Program-made: the position numbers and the translations under genes
Source: Candidatus Mediterraneibacter stercorigallinarum
GTDB lineage: Bacteria; Bacillota; Clostridia; Lachnospirales; Lachnospiraceae
NCBI GenBank assembly: GCA_019116185.1
Contig: DXCD01000252.1
Location: 1 to 24,827 of the forward strand
Direction: 5' to 3'
DNA: 24,827 nucleotides
The notes under the pieces: model-generated
What the model was told of the DNA's origin: nothing
What the model saw: only the letters and a program-made list of their open reading frames with translations
Database searches by the model: none
Shown here: positions 1 through 7,385 of the stretch, piece after piece
How the letters are laid out: every line of letters begins with the position of its first letter
How positions within the stretch are numbered: position 1 is the first letter of the stretch

Positions 1-20
1 CTTGAACATTACATGGAAAA

Positions 21-48
21 TCTGACGGGCGGTAATCCTCCCGTCAGA
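21..48 (-). terminator. Hairpin with a U-tract on the minus strand
   Basis: TCTGACGGG (21-29) pairs perfectly with CCCGTCAGA (40-48), a 9-bp stem around a 10-nt loop. Read on the minus strand, the stem is followed by TTTT, as in an intrinsic terminator for leftward transcripts. On the plus strand no T-run follows. No minus-strand gene is seen just to the right, so it may belong to a plus-strand gene left of the window as a two-way terminator, or end antisense transcription. Confidence 0.35.
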
Positions 49-289
49 CCGTTACCCTGTGTAGTCCCTTGTAAACTGTACTTTCTTTAAGTATAACTTC
101 TGCCCGCACCGGTGTCAATTCACTGAAAACCGCCTCTGGATGTTTTTACTTCTTTTCCCTGCACATTTATGGTAGAATAATTATACTGCGTGCAAACCGG
201 ATCGATACAATCGCTCCGCCCCGCTCTGCGGGGATTACACCTGATCCACGCGTATTCCGGAATCTCTGCCGCGGACTTCCGGATTTGAG

Positions 290-295
290 TATAAT
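290..295 (+). promoter_or_regulatory. Possible -10 element for the GH13 gene
   Basis: A perfect TATAAT sits 36 bases before the GH13 start codon, which would give a leader of about 30 nt that includes the GAAAGGA ribosome site at 317-323. No good -35 is found 16-18 bases upstream. A second TATAAT at 310-315 is too close to the ribosome site to be used for this gene. An alternative TGGTAGAAT at 170-178 looks like an extended -10 and would give a leader of about 147 nt. Weak call. Confidence 0.3.
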
Positions 296-331
296 AAAAT
301 CAGGAATATTATAATAGAAAGGAACAAAACT

Positions 332-1687
332 ATGTGGGCTTATAATGAAACTTTTTATCAGATATATCCCATCGGCTTCTGCGGGGCTCCCGTCCACAAT
401 GACGGCGTGACCGCGCACCGGATCTTAAAGATCGGCGAATGGGCAGAGTATCTCCAGGAGCTGGGGATCGGCTCCATTATCCTGAATCCGATCTTTGAAT
501 CCGACAACCATGGATATGACACAAGAGATTTTATGAAGATCGACTGCCGTCTGGGGACAAACGAGGATTTCAAAACCGTCTGCAAAGAACTCCATGACCA
601 TGATGTCAAGATCATGCTCGACGGTGTATTCAATCACGTGGGAAGAGGCTTCTGGGCATTCAAGGATGTGCAGGAAAAGAAATGGGATTCCCCGTACAAG
701 GACTGGTTCTGCATCAACTTTGACGGAAACAGCGGGTACAATGACGGATTCTGGTACGAGGGCTGGGAAGGGCACTATGAGCTGGTCAAGCTGAACCTTC
801 AGAATCCGGCGGTCGTTGACTATCTCTTAAGCTGTGTGAAAATGTGGATCGAAGAATTCGGCATTGACGGGCTCCGTCTGGATGTTGCTTACTGCCTGGA
901 TCACAATTTTATGAAACGCCTCCGCACTTATTGTGAAGAGCTGAAACCCGGATTCGCATTGATCGGCGAGGTGCTCTTCGGTGACTATAACCTGATCGTG
1001 AACGATGAAATGCTGCACAGCTGTACAAACTACGAGTGTTATAAAGGGATCTACTCCAGCTTCAACAGCATGAACATGTTCGAGATCGCACACTCCCTGA
1101 ACCGCCAGTACGGACCGGAACAGTGGTGCATCTACCGCGGCAAGCACCTGATGACATTCGTGGACAATCACGATGTATCCAGACTGGCGACCATACTGAC
1201 TAACAAGAAGCATATCCCGCTTGCTTACGGCCTGCTCTTCGGCATGCCCGGCATTCCGTGCATTTATTACGGAAGCGAATGGGGCGAGGAGGGTGCGAAA
1301 GCCCCGGATAATGACTATGCGCTCCGCCCCTGCTTTGAGGAGCCGAAACCGAATGAACTGACGGACCTGATCCGGGAATTGATTGCAGTCCGCCGCACAA
1401 GCGACGCGCTGTGCAACGGTTCTTACCGGAACGTGGTGCTCACGAACCACCAGCTCGTCTTTGAACGCAGGACAGACAGCGAACGGATGCTGGTGGCGAT
1501 CAATGCTTCTGATTCCGAATATACAGCGTCCAATCATGAGCTTCAGGACTGCTTTAACCGGATGATGACGTATCCTGCCGGCAGGCCGGAAAATGAAACT
1601 GCTGACGAAACCGCAGAGAGCACGGTCACATTACAGGGACAGCTCACACTGCCGCCTTACAGCATTCAGTATTTAAAACAGGTCTGA
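332..1687 (+). CDS. GH13 alpha-amylase family enzyme, intracellular
   Basis: A 451-residue glycoside hydrolase of the GH13 (alpha-amylase) family, which cleaves alpha-glucosidic bonds in malto-oligosaccharides or similar alpha-glucans. All four family signatures are visible: DGVFNH (97-102), GLRLDVA (180-186, with D184 as nucleophile), GEVLFG (212-217, E213 as acid/base) and VDNHD (277-281). There is no signal peptide and no N-terminal CBM34 domain, so it is shorter than typical neopullulanases or cyclomaltodextrinases and should act in the cytoplasm. The start is backed by GAAAGGA 8 nt upstream. It faces the minus-strand genes convergently and shares no obvious regulatory site with the glucuronide/galactoside operon, so it may be an unrelated neighbour. 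Exact substrate cannot be told: maltodextrinase, amylase or a transferase are all possible. Confidence 0.88.
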   Translation: MWAYNETFYQIYPIGFCGAPVHNDGVTAHRILKIGEWAEYLQELGIGSIILNPIFESDNHGYDTRDFMKIDCRLGTNEDFKTVCKELHDHDVKIMLDGVFNHVGRGFWAFKDVQEKKWDSPYKDWFCINFDGNSGYNDGFWYEGWEGHYELVKLNLQNPAVVDYLLSCVKMWIEEFGIDGLRLDVAYCLDHNFMKRLRTYCEELKPGFALIGEVLFGDYNLIVNDEMLHSCTNYECYKGIYSSFNSMNMFEIAHSLNRQYGPEQWCIYRGKHLMTFVDNHDVSRLATILTNKKHIPLAYGLLFGMPGIPCIYYGSEWGEEGAKAPDNDYALRPCFEEPKPNELTDLIRELIAVRRTSDALCNGSYRNVVLTNHQLVFERRTDSERMLVAINASDSEYTASNHELQDCFNRMMTYPAGRPENETADETAESTVTLQGQLTLPPYSIQYLKQV

Positions 1688-1719
1688 TCAAAATCGATCT
1701 TCATCAACTATCTTTATTA

Positions 1720-1763
1720 AACAGGAGCGGGCATCTGTTGTACGACAGACATCCGCTCCTGTT
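1720..1763. terminator. Convergent hairpin between GH13 and the YbaK-type gene
   Basis: AACAGGAGCGG (1720-1730) pairs over 11 bp with CCGCTCCTGTT (1753-1763), and the loop contains a further partial stem (ATCTGT/ACAGAC). It lies 33 bases after the GH13 stop and 46 bases after the end of the minus-strand gene. On the minus strand TTTAAT follows the stem; on the plus strand there is no clear T-run. Its place between two converging genes is the main support for a two-way terminator. Confidence 0.6.
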
Positions 1764-1808
1764 ACACTGCTTCTAAAATCAGCTTTTTCTTCTATATTTC
1801 CACGCTCT

Positions 1809-2360
1809 TTATAATTTCACCAGCGCCGGTTCATGCCCCATTGCCGGAATCACTTTTTCCGTCAGATCTGCGGTCTTGAATCTGAGACTGGAAGTATTGA
1901 TGCACGGATGGCATGCAAAATACGCTTTTCCAAGCACATCTTCATCGATCAGCAGATGCACTTTCTTTTCACTGTCGTTCATCAGCCCCATCACGCTCAC
2001 AGATCCCGGCGTGATATCCAGGTATTTCTCCATGTACTCCGGCTTGGCAAAAGACAGCCTGGAAGAATTGATCTGCGCGGACAGATCCTTTGTCTTAAAG
2101 GGCTTGTCCCCCGGCATGAGCAGCAGATAGAACTCCGTCTCCTGCCGGTTGCAGAGGAACAGGTTCTTACAGATGGATACTCCTTCCTCCACGCCCTGCC
2201 CGAGTGCTCTGTCAATCTCTTCACACGCCTCCATGGTCATCGCTGCCTCATGGTCGATTCTCTGGTAATCTACCCCAAGAGAATCCAGCAGATCGTACAC
2301 CCTGATCTCCTTTTTCAGCCTGCCCTCCGTGTCCTGGGGTCTTCCTTTTTTCAATTCCAT
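1809..2360 (-). CDS. YbaK/PrdX-type aminoacyl-tRNA deacylase domain protein
   Basis: A 183-residue single-domain protein of the YbaK / prolyl-tRNA-synthetase-associated family. Known members hydrolyse amino acids wrongly attached to tRNA in trans, for example Ala-tRNA(Pro). The N-terminal lead (MELKKGRP... with VYDLLDSLG, 21-29) and HEAAMTMEA (37-45) are typical of the PrdX branch. The invariant lysine is K65 in ICKNLFL, and later conserved stretches are GSVSVMGLMND (119-129) and the HP..NTSSLRFKTADL block (151-166). Length matches the family. A GGGAG/AGGAGG ribosome site lies 9-12 nt before the ATG. It follows the ABC-class ATPase gene by 82 bases on the same strand with no clear promoter between, so co-transcription is likely. 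tRNA specificity cannot be read from the sequence. Confidence 0.85.
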   Translation of the reverse strand: MELKKGRPQDTEGRLKKEIRVYDLLDSLGVDYQRIDHEAAMTMEACEEIDRALGQGVEEGVSICKNLFLCNRQETEFYLLLMPGDKPFKTKDLSAQINSSRLSFAKPEYMEKYLDITPGSVSVMGLMNDSEKKVHLLIDEDVLGKAYFACHPCINTSSLRFKTADLTEKVIPAMGHEPALVKL

Positions 2361-2442
2361 CCGTCCGGTCTCCCTCCTGGTCTTTTGTTTCTTCTCTTTC
2401 TCTTCTTTATTTTCCGGCTCTTATCTCTGTCGGTCTCATGCC

Positions 2443-4146
2443 TCATGCTTTCAGTCCTCTGTACCTGTTAAAGCAGGCAAAGATCTCCTGTCTTCTCGGC
2501 ATTGCCATACAGGAAATACCGGAGCTGCTCTCGCACAGCGCGGACAGCGTGCCTTTCCGGATCACGCCTTCCAGCTCGTCCACCACCCGGCCGAGATCTT
2601 TCCTGCCGTCAAGGATATGCTTCTGCGCGTACCGCATACAGTATCCCAGAGCCGTCACCTGCTCGCTGTCCGTGATCTGTTCCACATAGCGCAGGTCAAT
2701 GGTCTCCTTGTTGATCATCACAGCTTCTCTTCCCATGGTCTTCATCTTGATCCGGTCATTTCCTTTAAATGCCTGCCCGGGCCTGAAGCATCTCCGGAAG
2801 TCCGGTTTTGCCGCCGGCTCTTCCGGTCCGCTGATCATCGGGAAGGTCTCTGCTTCTTTCTTCGCATATTCTGTAATGTCCTTCGGGACATAGCGGTCCA
2901 TCTGAATGATGCTGTCCGCGATATGGAAATAGGCTCCCGAACTTCCTGCAACAATCACCGTGGAAATGCCATAATCATCATACAGCTCCCGGATGCGCTC
3001 GATAAACGGAGTGATGGGCTCCATGTCCCTGTGGATCACTCGCTGCATCAGCTCATCCCGGATCATGAAGTTAGTAGCGCTGGTATCCTCGTCGATAAGC
3101 AGAAGAGAGGTGCCTGCCTCAATGCTTTCCACTACATTTGCCGCCTGGGATGTACTGCCGCTGGCATCCTCGGTACAGAAGCCGACCGTATCCTTGCCAT
3201 TCGGCAGGTCATTGATAAACATGGAAATGTCGGTCTTCTGGATGCTGCGGCCGTCCTCGGCGCGGATCTTCATCGCAGTGTCATCCGTGATCACATATTC
3301 TCTGCCATCCCCTGCGATATGGTTATAAACGCCCAGCTCCAGCGCTTTTAAGAGCGTGGATTTGCCATGATAGCCTCCGCCTACGATCAGGGTGATTCCT
3401 TTGCGGATGCCCATGCCTGTGATCTTCCCTTTATGGGGCAGATCTATGGTCACTTCCAGCTCTTTCGGCGACTTGAATTTCACGCCGCCCTTCATCGGCC
3501 TCGGCGAGATGCCGGACTCTCGCGGAAGAATGCTTCCATCCGCCACAAAAGCGCACAGGCCCATTTCCGGCAGTTTCTCCCGGATATACTGCTGATCCTC
3601 AGCCAGATCAATGATCGTCCTCAGACGTTTTGCGTCCATATTTTTATAGAATAAGGAAGCCTTCACACACTCCGGCACAAACTCGAAAAGGATCTTCTCC
3701 AGCTCCCGCGCATTGATGGTCCTTCCGTTTGCCGGGAACCCGATCTCCATCCTGAGGATGATATCTCCGCTCCCCGGATCCATCCGGCAGGCAGTACGCT
3801 CCAGCACTTCCTGATAACAGCGGCTCACCGAGATCAGCCCGCTCTTTCCGGAGCCTTTCGCCTTAAAGGCAAACTGGTCCGCCCTCCTGCCGAACTGTCT
3901 TGTCAGCTCATCCTGCAGAGCGATCCGCTGATGTTCCTCTTTATACAATTCCCGCGGGAATCCCGCCACCTTGCCGCTGACGCGCACGCTCACCTTAGAA
4001 GGCGACGCGAAGGGGTCTCCCTGGACATGGTCAATGGACAGCACATATCCCGGGAACTGGTACATTCCCTTTGTATCTTTATAAGCAGGATATCCCCTGT
4101 GGTCGATCCTGTTCAATAAGCTTCTCAGATCTGTTGATGACTGCAT
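2443..4146 (-). CDS. Predicted ATPase of the ABC class (PF09818-like)
   Basis: A 567-residue soluble protein that resembles the family described as 'predicted ATPase of the ABC class'; its role is not established. The N-terminal half (to about 240) is family-specific. The ATPase core shows a P-loop, GGGYHGKST (256-264), a signature-like ASGSTSQAA (328-336), and a Walker B, SLLLIDEDTS (347-356), with VIVAGSSGAYF further on. There are no membrane segments, so it is not a transporter subunit. An in-frame ATG exists at 4212, but I chose 4146: it has GGGAG about 8 nt upstream, and the likely transcription start (about 4184) lies downstream of the longer start. It is not related to the sugar importer by sequence, so it should not be taken as the missing importer ATPase. 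Confidence 0.82.
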   Translation of the reverse strand: MQSSTDLRSLLNRIDHRGYPAYKDTKGMYQFPGYVLSIDHVQGDPFASPSKVSVRVSGKVAGFPRELYKEEHQRIALQDELTRQFGRRADQFAFKAKGSGKSGLISVSRCYQEVLERTACRMDPGSGDIILRMEIGFPANGRTINARELEKILFEFVPECVKASLFYKNMDAKRLRTIIDLAEDQQYIREKLPEMGLCAFVADGSILPRESGISPRPMKGGVKFKSPKELEVTIDLPHKGKITGMGIRKGITLIVGGGYHGKSTLLKALELGVYNHIAGDGREYVITDDTAMKIRAEDGRSIQKTDISMFINDLPNGKDTVGFCTEDASGSTSQAANVVESIEAGTSLLLIDEDTSATNFMIRDELMQRVIHRDMEPITPFIERIRELYDDYGISTVIVAGSSGAYFHIADSIIQMDRYVPKDITEYAKKEAETFPMISGPEEPAAKPDFRRCFRPGQAFKGNDRIKMKTMGREAVMINKETIDLRYVEQITDSEQVTALGYCMRYAQKHILDGRKDLGRVVDELEGVIRKGTLSALCESSSGISCMAMPRRQEIFACFNRYRGLKA

Positions 4147-4190
4147 GGTATTCTCTCCCTTCCCGGAATTCTTTTTTATCCCGTGGTCAC

Positions 4191-4219
4191 ATCTTAGTTC
4201 AAAAATAATCATTCGTCAA
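4191..4219 (-). promoter_or_regulatory. Housekeeping-type promoter of the ABC-class ATPase gene
   Basis: On the minus strand, TTGACG (4214-4219) and TAAGAT (4191-4196) are separated by exactly 17 bases, close to the sigma-A consensus. Transcription would begin near 4184 and give a leader of about 38 nt before the ATG at 4146. This separates the ATPase/YbaK pair from the catabolic operon that ends at 4281. Confidence 0.65.
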
Positions 4220-4280
4220 CCTGCAGCCGCATCATGTTCGTCCCTTCAGCAGCCGGACATCTGCCGTGTAACGGTTTTCA

Positions 4281-7200
4281 TTATATTCCTCTGAAACAGA
4301 AGGAAAATTCCATCTTTCCGTCTGCGTTTAACAGATATTCCGGATGGGTAAATGAACCCCAGCTGTCATCTCCTCCCACGCCCATCTGCCCCATCGCCGC
4401 GCGGACCACGGTATGGTGGATCCGGGGGAGGTCATAAGGATGTCCTGCAGCTTCCAGCTCATGAGGCGTATAGGGCAGCGCAGAAAACATCATGGGACCG
4501 CTCGTTTCGTCCATCTCGAAGAGAATCCCCCTTCCCTTCCGGTCCGTCACTGCCGCATATCTCACGTCCTGCTTTGCCCCGCATTCCTGAGGCACAATAT
4601 ATCCTGCCATATTATCCTGCACCAGATTGCGGTAGAGCCCCAGCCTGGCCCCGCGCCTGCGGTCAGCGTAAGTCTCTTCCGGTCCCAGGCCGTACCACTC
4701 TACATGGTCATAGTCCGCGCTGAATTGAAAGAGCACTCCGAATTCCGGCATATCTCCAAGCTCCTTTACAGGATCATAGGACAGTGTCACCCGGATTCTG
4801 CCGTCCCCTGACACTTCGTAAGAAAGCCGGCAGCTGCTCGCCGGGACTGTGGGCATGATATAGGGAAACGTCACTTTTATCTTCCCTTCCTCGCATTCGA
4901 CTTCCGGTTCAATAGACCTGCCGCAGTCCCCTCCTCTGTAATCCTTATGGGTGGCATACAGGCTCGCGATCTTCCACTGTGCGTACCGCGCCGGCATCTG
5001 ATTTCCCCGGTCATTGTCCACCGGCGCTCTCCAGAAATTCGGCCGGGGCATCCCTTCCAGCAGTTCTCTGCCCGCATACCGGTATGATACAAGTCCACCC
5101 TCCAGCAGCGAAAAAACTGCCTGAAAATGCTCTCCCCGAACGCCGATATTATGCCTGCTCCGGATCACGTCAAGAGAGCCGGAACAGAGGCCGGAATCCG
5201 CGCTGCTTTCTTTGGCCGCCACTGTATAGACACACTGCCCGAATGCCGTCTCATGTCCTGCCGGCGCCCAGATTGTCTGTGACTTCAGATAAAAGGAGAC
5301 CGTCACGGTATACTCTCCCGGCGCCGTCTCCCTCCGGAACGGAAGTGCATAGACCTTCTCGCTGAGCGGGCTCACCTCCGTCTGAAGCACAGCGCTTTTG
5401 AACGGAACTCCGTTTCTGAAAACCGTTACCCTGCAGTCAAACTCTTTTGTATTCACAAAGAGATTCTTATTGATAATCTTTACTTCTTCTGCGCTGACCT
5501 CTGCCGTAATACTCTGATAATTGTATTTTACCTCCTGCATCTTAGGGGACGGTTCTCGGCCGCCGCCGCAGACAATTCCGTTGGCGCTGAAATTATAATC
5601 CGTGGGGCGCTCGCCGAAATCTCCGCCGTACGCCTGGAACTCTCTTCCGTATCTGTCCTTTTTATATAAGGTCTGGTCAATATAATCCCAGATGAATCCC
5701 CCTTGATAGAGCGGCTCTGTATCCGCCAGCTCCGTATATTTATGCATCGCCCCGCAGGAATTGCCCATGGCATGCGTATACTCACAGCAGATAAACGGCT
5801 TGCTGCGGTCTTTTGCAAGGAATTCTTGTATTGCCGCGGCAGACGGATACATCTGGCTCTCCATATCGCTCGTATCATTGTAGCTGCGGTCGCGGAACAC
5901 TCCTTCATAATGGACCAGCCGGTCCGGATCTTCCCTCCGGAAAAAGCAGGACATCTCATAGATATCCCTTCCGCCGTAGGCCTCGTTTCCACAGGACCAG
6001 ATCAGAATACAAGGATGATTCTTATCTCTCTGGTACATTGACTGCGCGCGGTCCATTACCAGATCCTGCCACTCCGGCTTATTCCCCGGGACGATATCCT
6101 CATAATCTCCTGTCTCCTCGGCCGTATCCCAGGAGCCGTGGGATTCCAGGTTGGTCTCGTCGATCACATACAGCCCGTATTCATCGCACAGACGGTAGAA
6201 CAGAGAGACGTTCGGATAGTGGCTTGTGCGCACTGCATTGATATTATTCTGCTTCATGACCGCCAGATCCTTCCGGATCTCCGCCTCGGAAATGCAGCGC
6301 CCTGTCACAGAGCTGAACTCATGCCGATTGACTCCCTTAAAGACGATCCGCCTGCCATTGAGCATCATGAGATTCCCTTTCATCTCAAATCTCCGGAAGC
6401 CGGTCTTCTCAGAAATAACCTCGCAGACCGTGCCGTCCGCTCTTTTGACCCGAATCAGCAGATCATAAAGCTCCGGCTGCTCCGCGCTCCAGAGTACAGG
6501 ATCAGCGATTCTCCATGTGAAGGTATTCAGCCCGCCGGCATTTCCCTCCGGCAGCGTCTCGTCCGATGGGGCTGTCCCGTTCAGGGCTCTCTCTTCATCA
6601 AAGCAGATCCTCCCTTTATAGGAAAGTGTAAATCTCGCCCTGCCTTCTCCCCAGGTCCTGGTCCGGATCTCCAGCATTCCCTCTGACGGCGTCTCGTCCG
6701 GCACCGCCCGCACTCTCAGATCCCGGATATGGACGTCCGGCACCGTATACAGATACACCTCCCGGAACAGTCCGGAGAACCGGTAGAAATCCTGGTCCTC
6801 GCACCAGCTTCCCGCCGTCCACTGAAACACCTGGACCGCAAGCTTATTGATGCCTTCTTTTAAATATTCTGTGAGTTCAAACTCAGAAGGCGTAAAGCTG
6901 TCTTCACTGTATCCCACGAACGCCCCGTTGAGCCAGACTGCCAGAGCGCTCTCCGCTCCCTGAAAGGAAAGGAACAATCTTCTGTCCTTCATCCTCTCGG
7001 GCACGGCAAAGGTTCTCACATAGCTTCCCACCGGATTAAAATGCTCCGGGATCTGCCCGGGCCGGATGTCCTCGTGTCCTTCCCACGGATACTGGGTATT
7101 CGCATACTGAGGCACTCCGTATCCCTCCATCTGTATATGCGCGGGCACGCGGATCTCCTCCCAGTCCGCGCAGGAGTAGTCCTCCTTCTCAAATCCGGGA

Positions 7201-7385
7201 ATTACGGACTGGTAATTGACAGCATAATGGAACTTCCATATCCCGTTCAGGCTCTCTGTAAAATCCGACTGCCCGTCCCACAGATCTTCCTCAGATGTAT
7301 ACCAGATATGGTCCGAATGCGCCTCCATCCGGTTGTCTTTAAAGTACCGCGGATCTTTTACCTTTTCATAATCAAATGTCCTCAT
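4281..7385 (-). CDS. lacZ: LacZ-type beta-galactosidase (GH2)
   Basis: A 1034-residue GH2 beta-galactosidase, the length expected for the LacZ type. Visible parts in order are the sugar-binding domain with NGAFVGYSEDSFTPSEF (153-169) and DQDFYRFSGLFREVYL (197-212), the TIM barrel with GVNRHEF (351-357) and RTSHYP (386-391), the acid/base E468 in IWSCGNEAYGG, the nucleophile E535 in FICCEYTHAMGN, and a C-terminal small-chain domain starting near 735 with NFWRAPVDNDRG. No signal peptide, so it acts in the cytoplasm on imported beta-galactosides. The start overlaps the end of the rhamnosidase gene by 14 bases and has AAGGAG 10 nt upstream, which suggests translational coupling. It is the last gene of the operon; I see no good terminator after it. 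Activity on lactose versus other beta-galactosides is not decided by sequence. Confidence 0.93.
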   Translation of the reverse strand: MRTFDYEKVKDPRYFKDNRMEAHSDHIWYTSEEDLWDGQSDFTESLNGIWKFHYAVNYQSVIPGFEKEDYSCADWEEIRVPAHIQMEGYGVPQYANTQYPWEGHEDIRPGQIPEHFNPVGSYVRTFAVPERMKDRRLFLSFQGAESALAVWLNGAFVGYSEDSFTPSEFELTEYLKEGINKLAVQVFQWTAGSWCEDQDFYRFSGLFREVYLYTVPDVHIRDLRVRAVPDETPSEGMLEIRTRTWGEGRARFTLSYKGRICFDEERALNGTAPSDETLPEGNAGGLNTFTWRIADPVLWSAEQPELYDLLIRVKRADGTVCEVISEKTGFRRFEMKGNLMMLNGRRIVFKGVNRHEFSSVTGRCISEAEIRKDLAVMKQNNINAVRTSHYPNVSLFYRLCDEYGLYVIDETNLESHGSWDTAEETGDYEDIVPGNKPEWQDLVMDRAQSMYQRDKNHPCILIWSCGNEAYGGRDIYEMSCFFRREDPDRLVHYEGVFRDRSYNDTSDMESQMYPSAAAIQEFLAKDRSKPFICCEYTHAMGNSCGAMHKYTELADTEPLYQGGFIWDYIDQTLYKKDRYGREFQAYGGDFGERPTDYNFSANGIVCGGGREPSPKMQEVKYNYQSITAEVSAEEVKIINKNLFVNTKEFDCRVTVFRNGVPFKSAVLQTEVSPLSEKVYALPFRRETAPGEYTVTVSFYLKSQTIWAPAGHETAFGQCVYTVAAKESSADSGLCSGSLDVIRSRHNIGVRGEHFQAVFSLLEGGLVSYRYAGRELLEGMPRPNFWRAPVDNDRGNQMPARYAQWKIASLYATHKDYRGGDCGRSIEPEVECEEGKIKVTFPYIMPTVPASSCRLSYEVSGDGRIRVTLSYDPVKELGDMPEFGVLFQFSADYDHVEWYGLGPEETYADRRRGARLGLYRNLVQDNMAGYIVPQECGAKQDVRYAAVTDRKGRGILFEMDETSGPMMFSALPYTPHELEAAGHPYDLPRIHHTVVRAAMGQMGVGGDDSWGSFTHPEYLLNADGKMEFSFCFRGI

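Larger units (their letters stand above)
1..331. other. Gene-free left flank before the GH13 gene
   Basis: I find no supportable gene here. The stretch holds one hairpin with arms at 21-29 and 40-48, a small perfect hairpin (CCCCGC, loop TCT, GCGGGG) at 219-233, and AT-rich promoter-like sequence near 170-178 and 290-315. The end of a gene further left may lie just outside the window. Short open frames on the minus strand here have no ribosome site and overlap the start of the GH13 gene, so they are not called. Confidence 0.5.

Noticed and set aside
310..315. TATAAT directly before the GH13 ribosome site as the gene's promoter
   Set aside because: Transcription would start inside or after the ribosome site, leaving too short a leader.
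167..418. Minus-strand frame of 83 codons across the GH13 start
   Set aside because: No ribosome site, overlaps a real gene, and the composition is that of a shadow frame.
1720..1763. Inverted repeat as the end of an insertion sequence
   Set aside because: No transposase or matching distant copy is seen, and its place between converging genes explains it as a terminator.
2329..3351. Long plus-strand frame (340 codons) opposite the ABC-class ATPase gene
   Set aside because: It mirrors a well-supported minus-strand gene, has no recognisable motif and no ribosome site; long antisense frames are common in GC-rich genes.
2443..4146. The ABC-class ATPase as the energy subunit of the sugar importer
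   Set aside because: It lacks the length, motif order and C-terminal domain of MalK/MsmX-type subunits and has its own promoter away from the operon.
4147..4212. Longer N-terminus for the ABC-class ATPase
   Set aside because: The ATG at 4212 lies upstream of the likely transcription start and within the spacer of the promoter, and it has no ribosome site.
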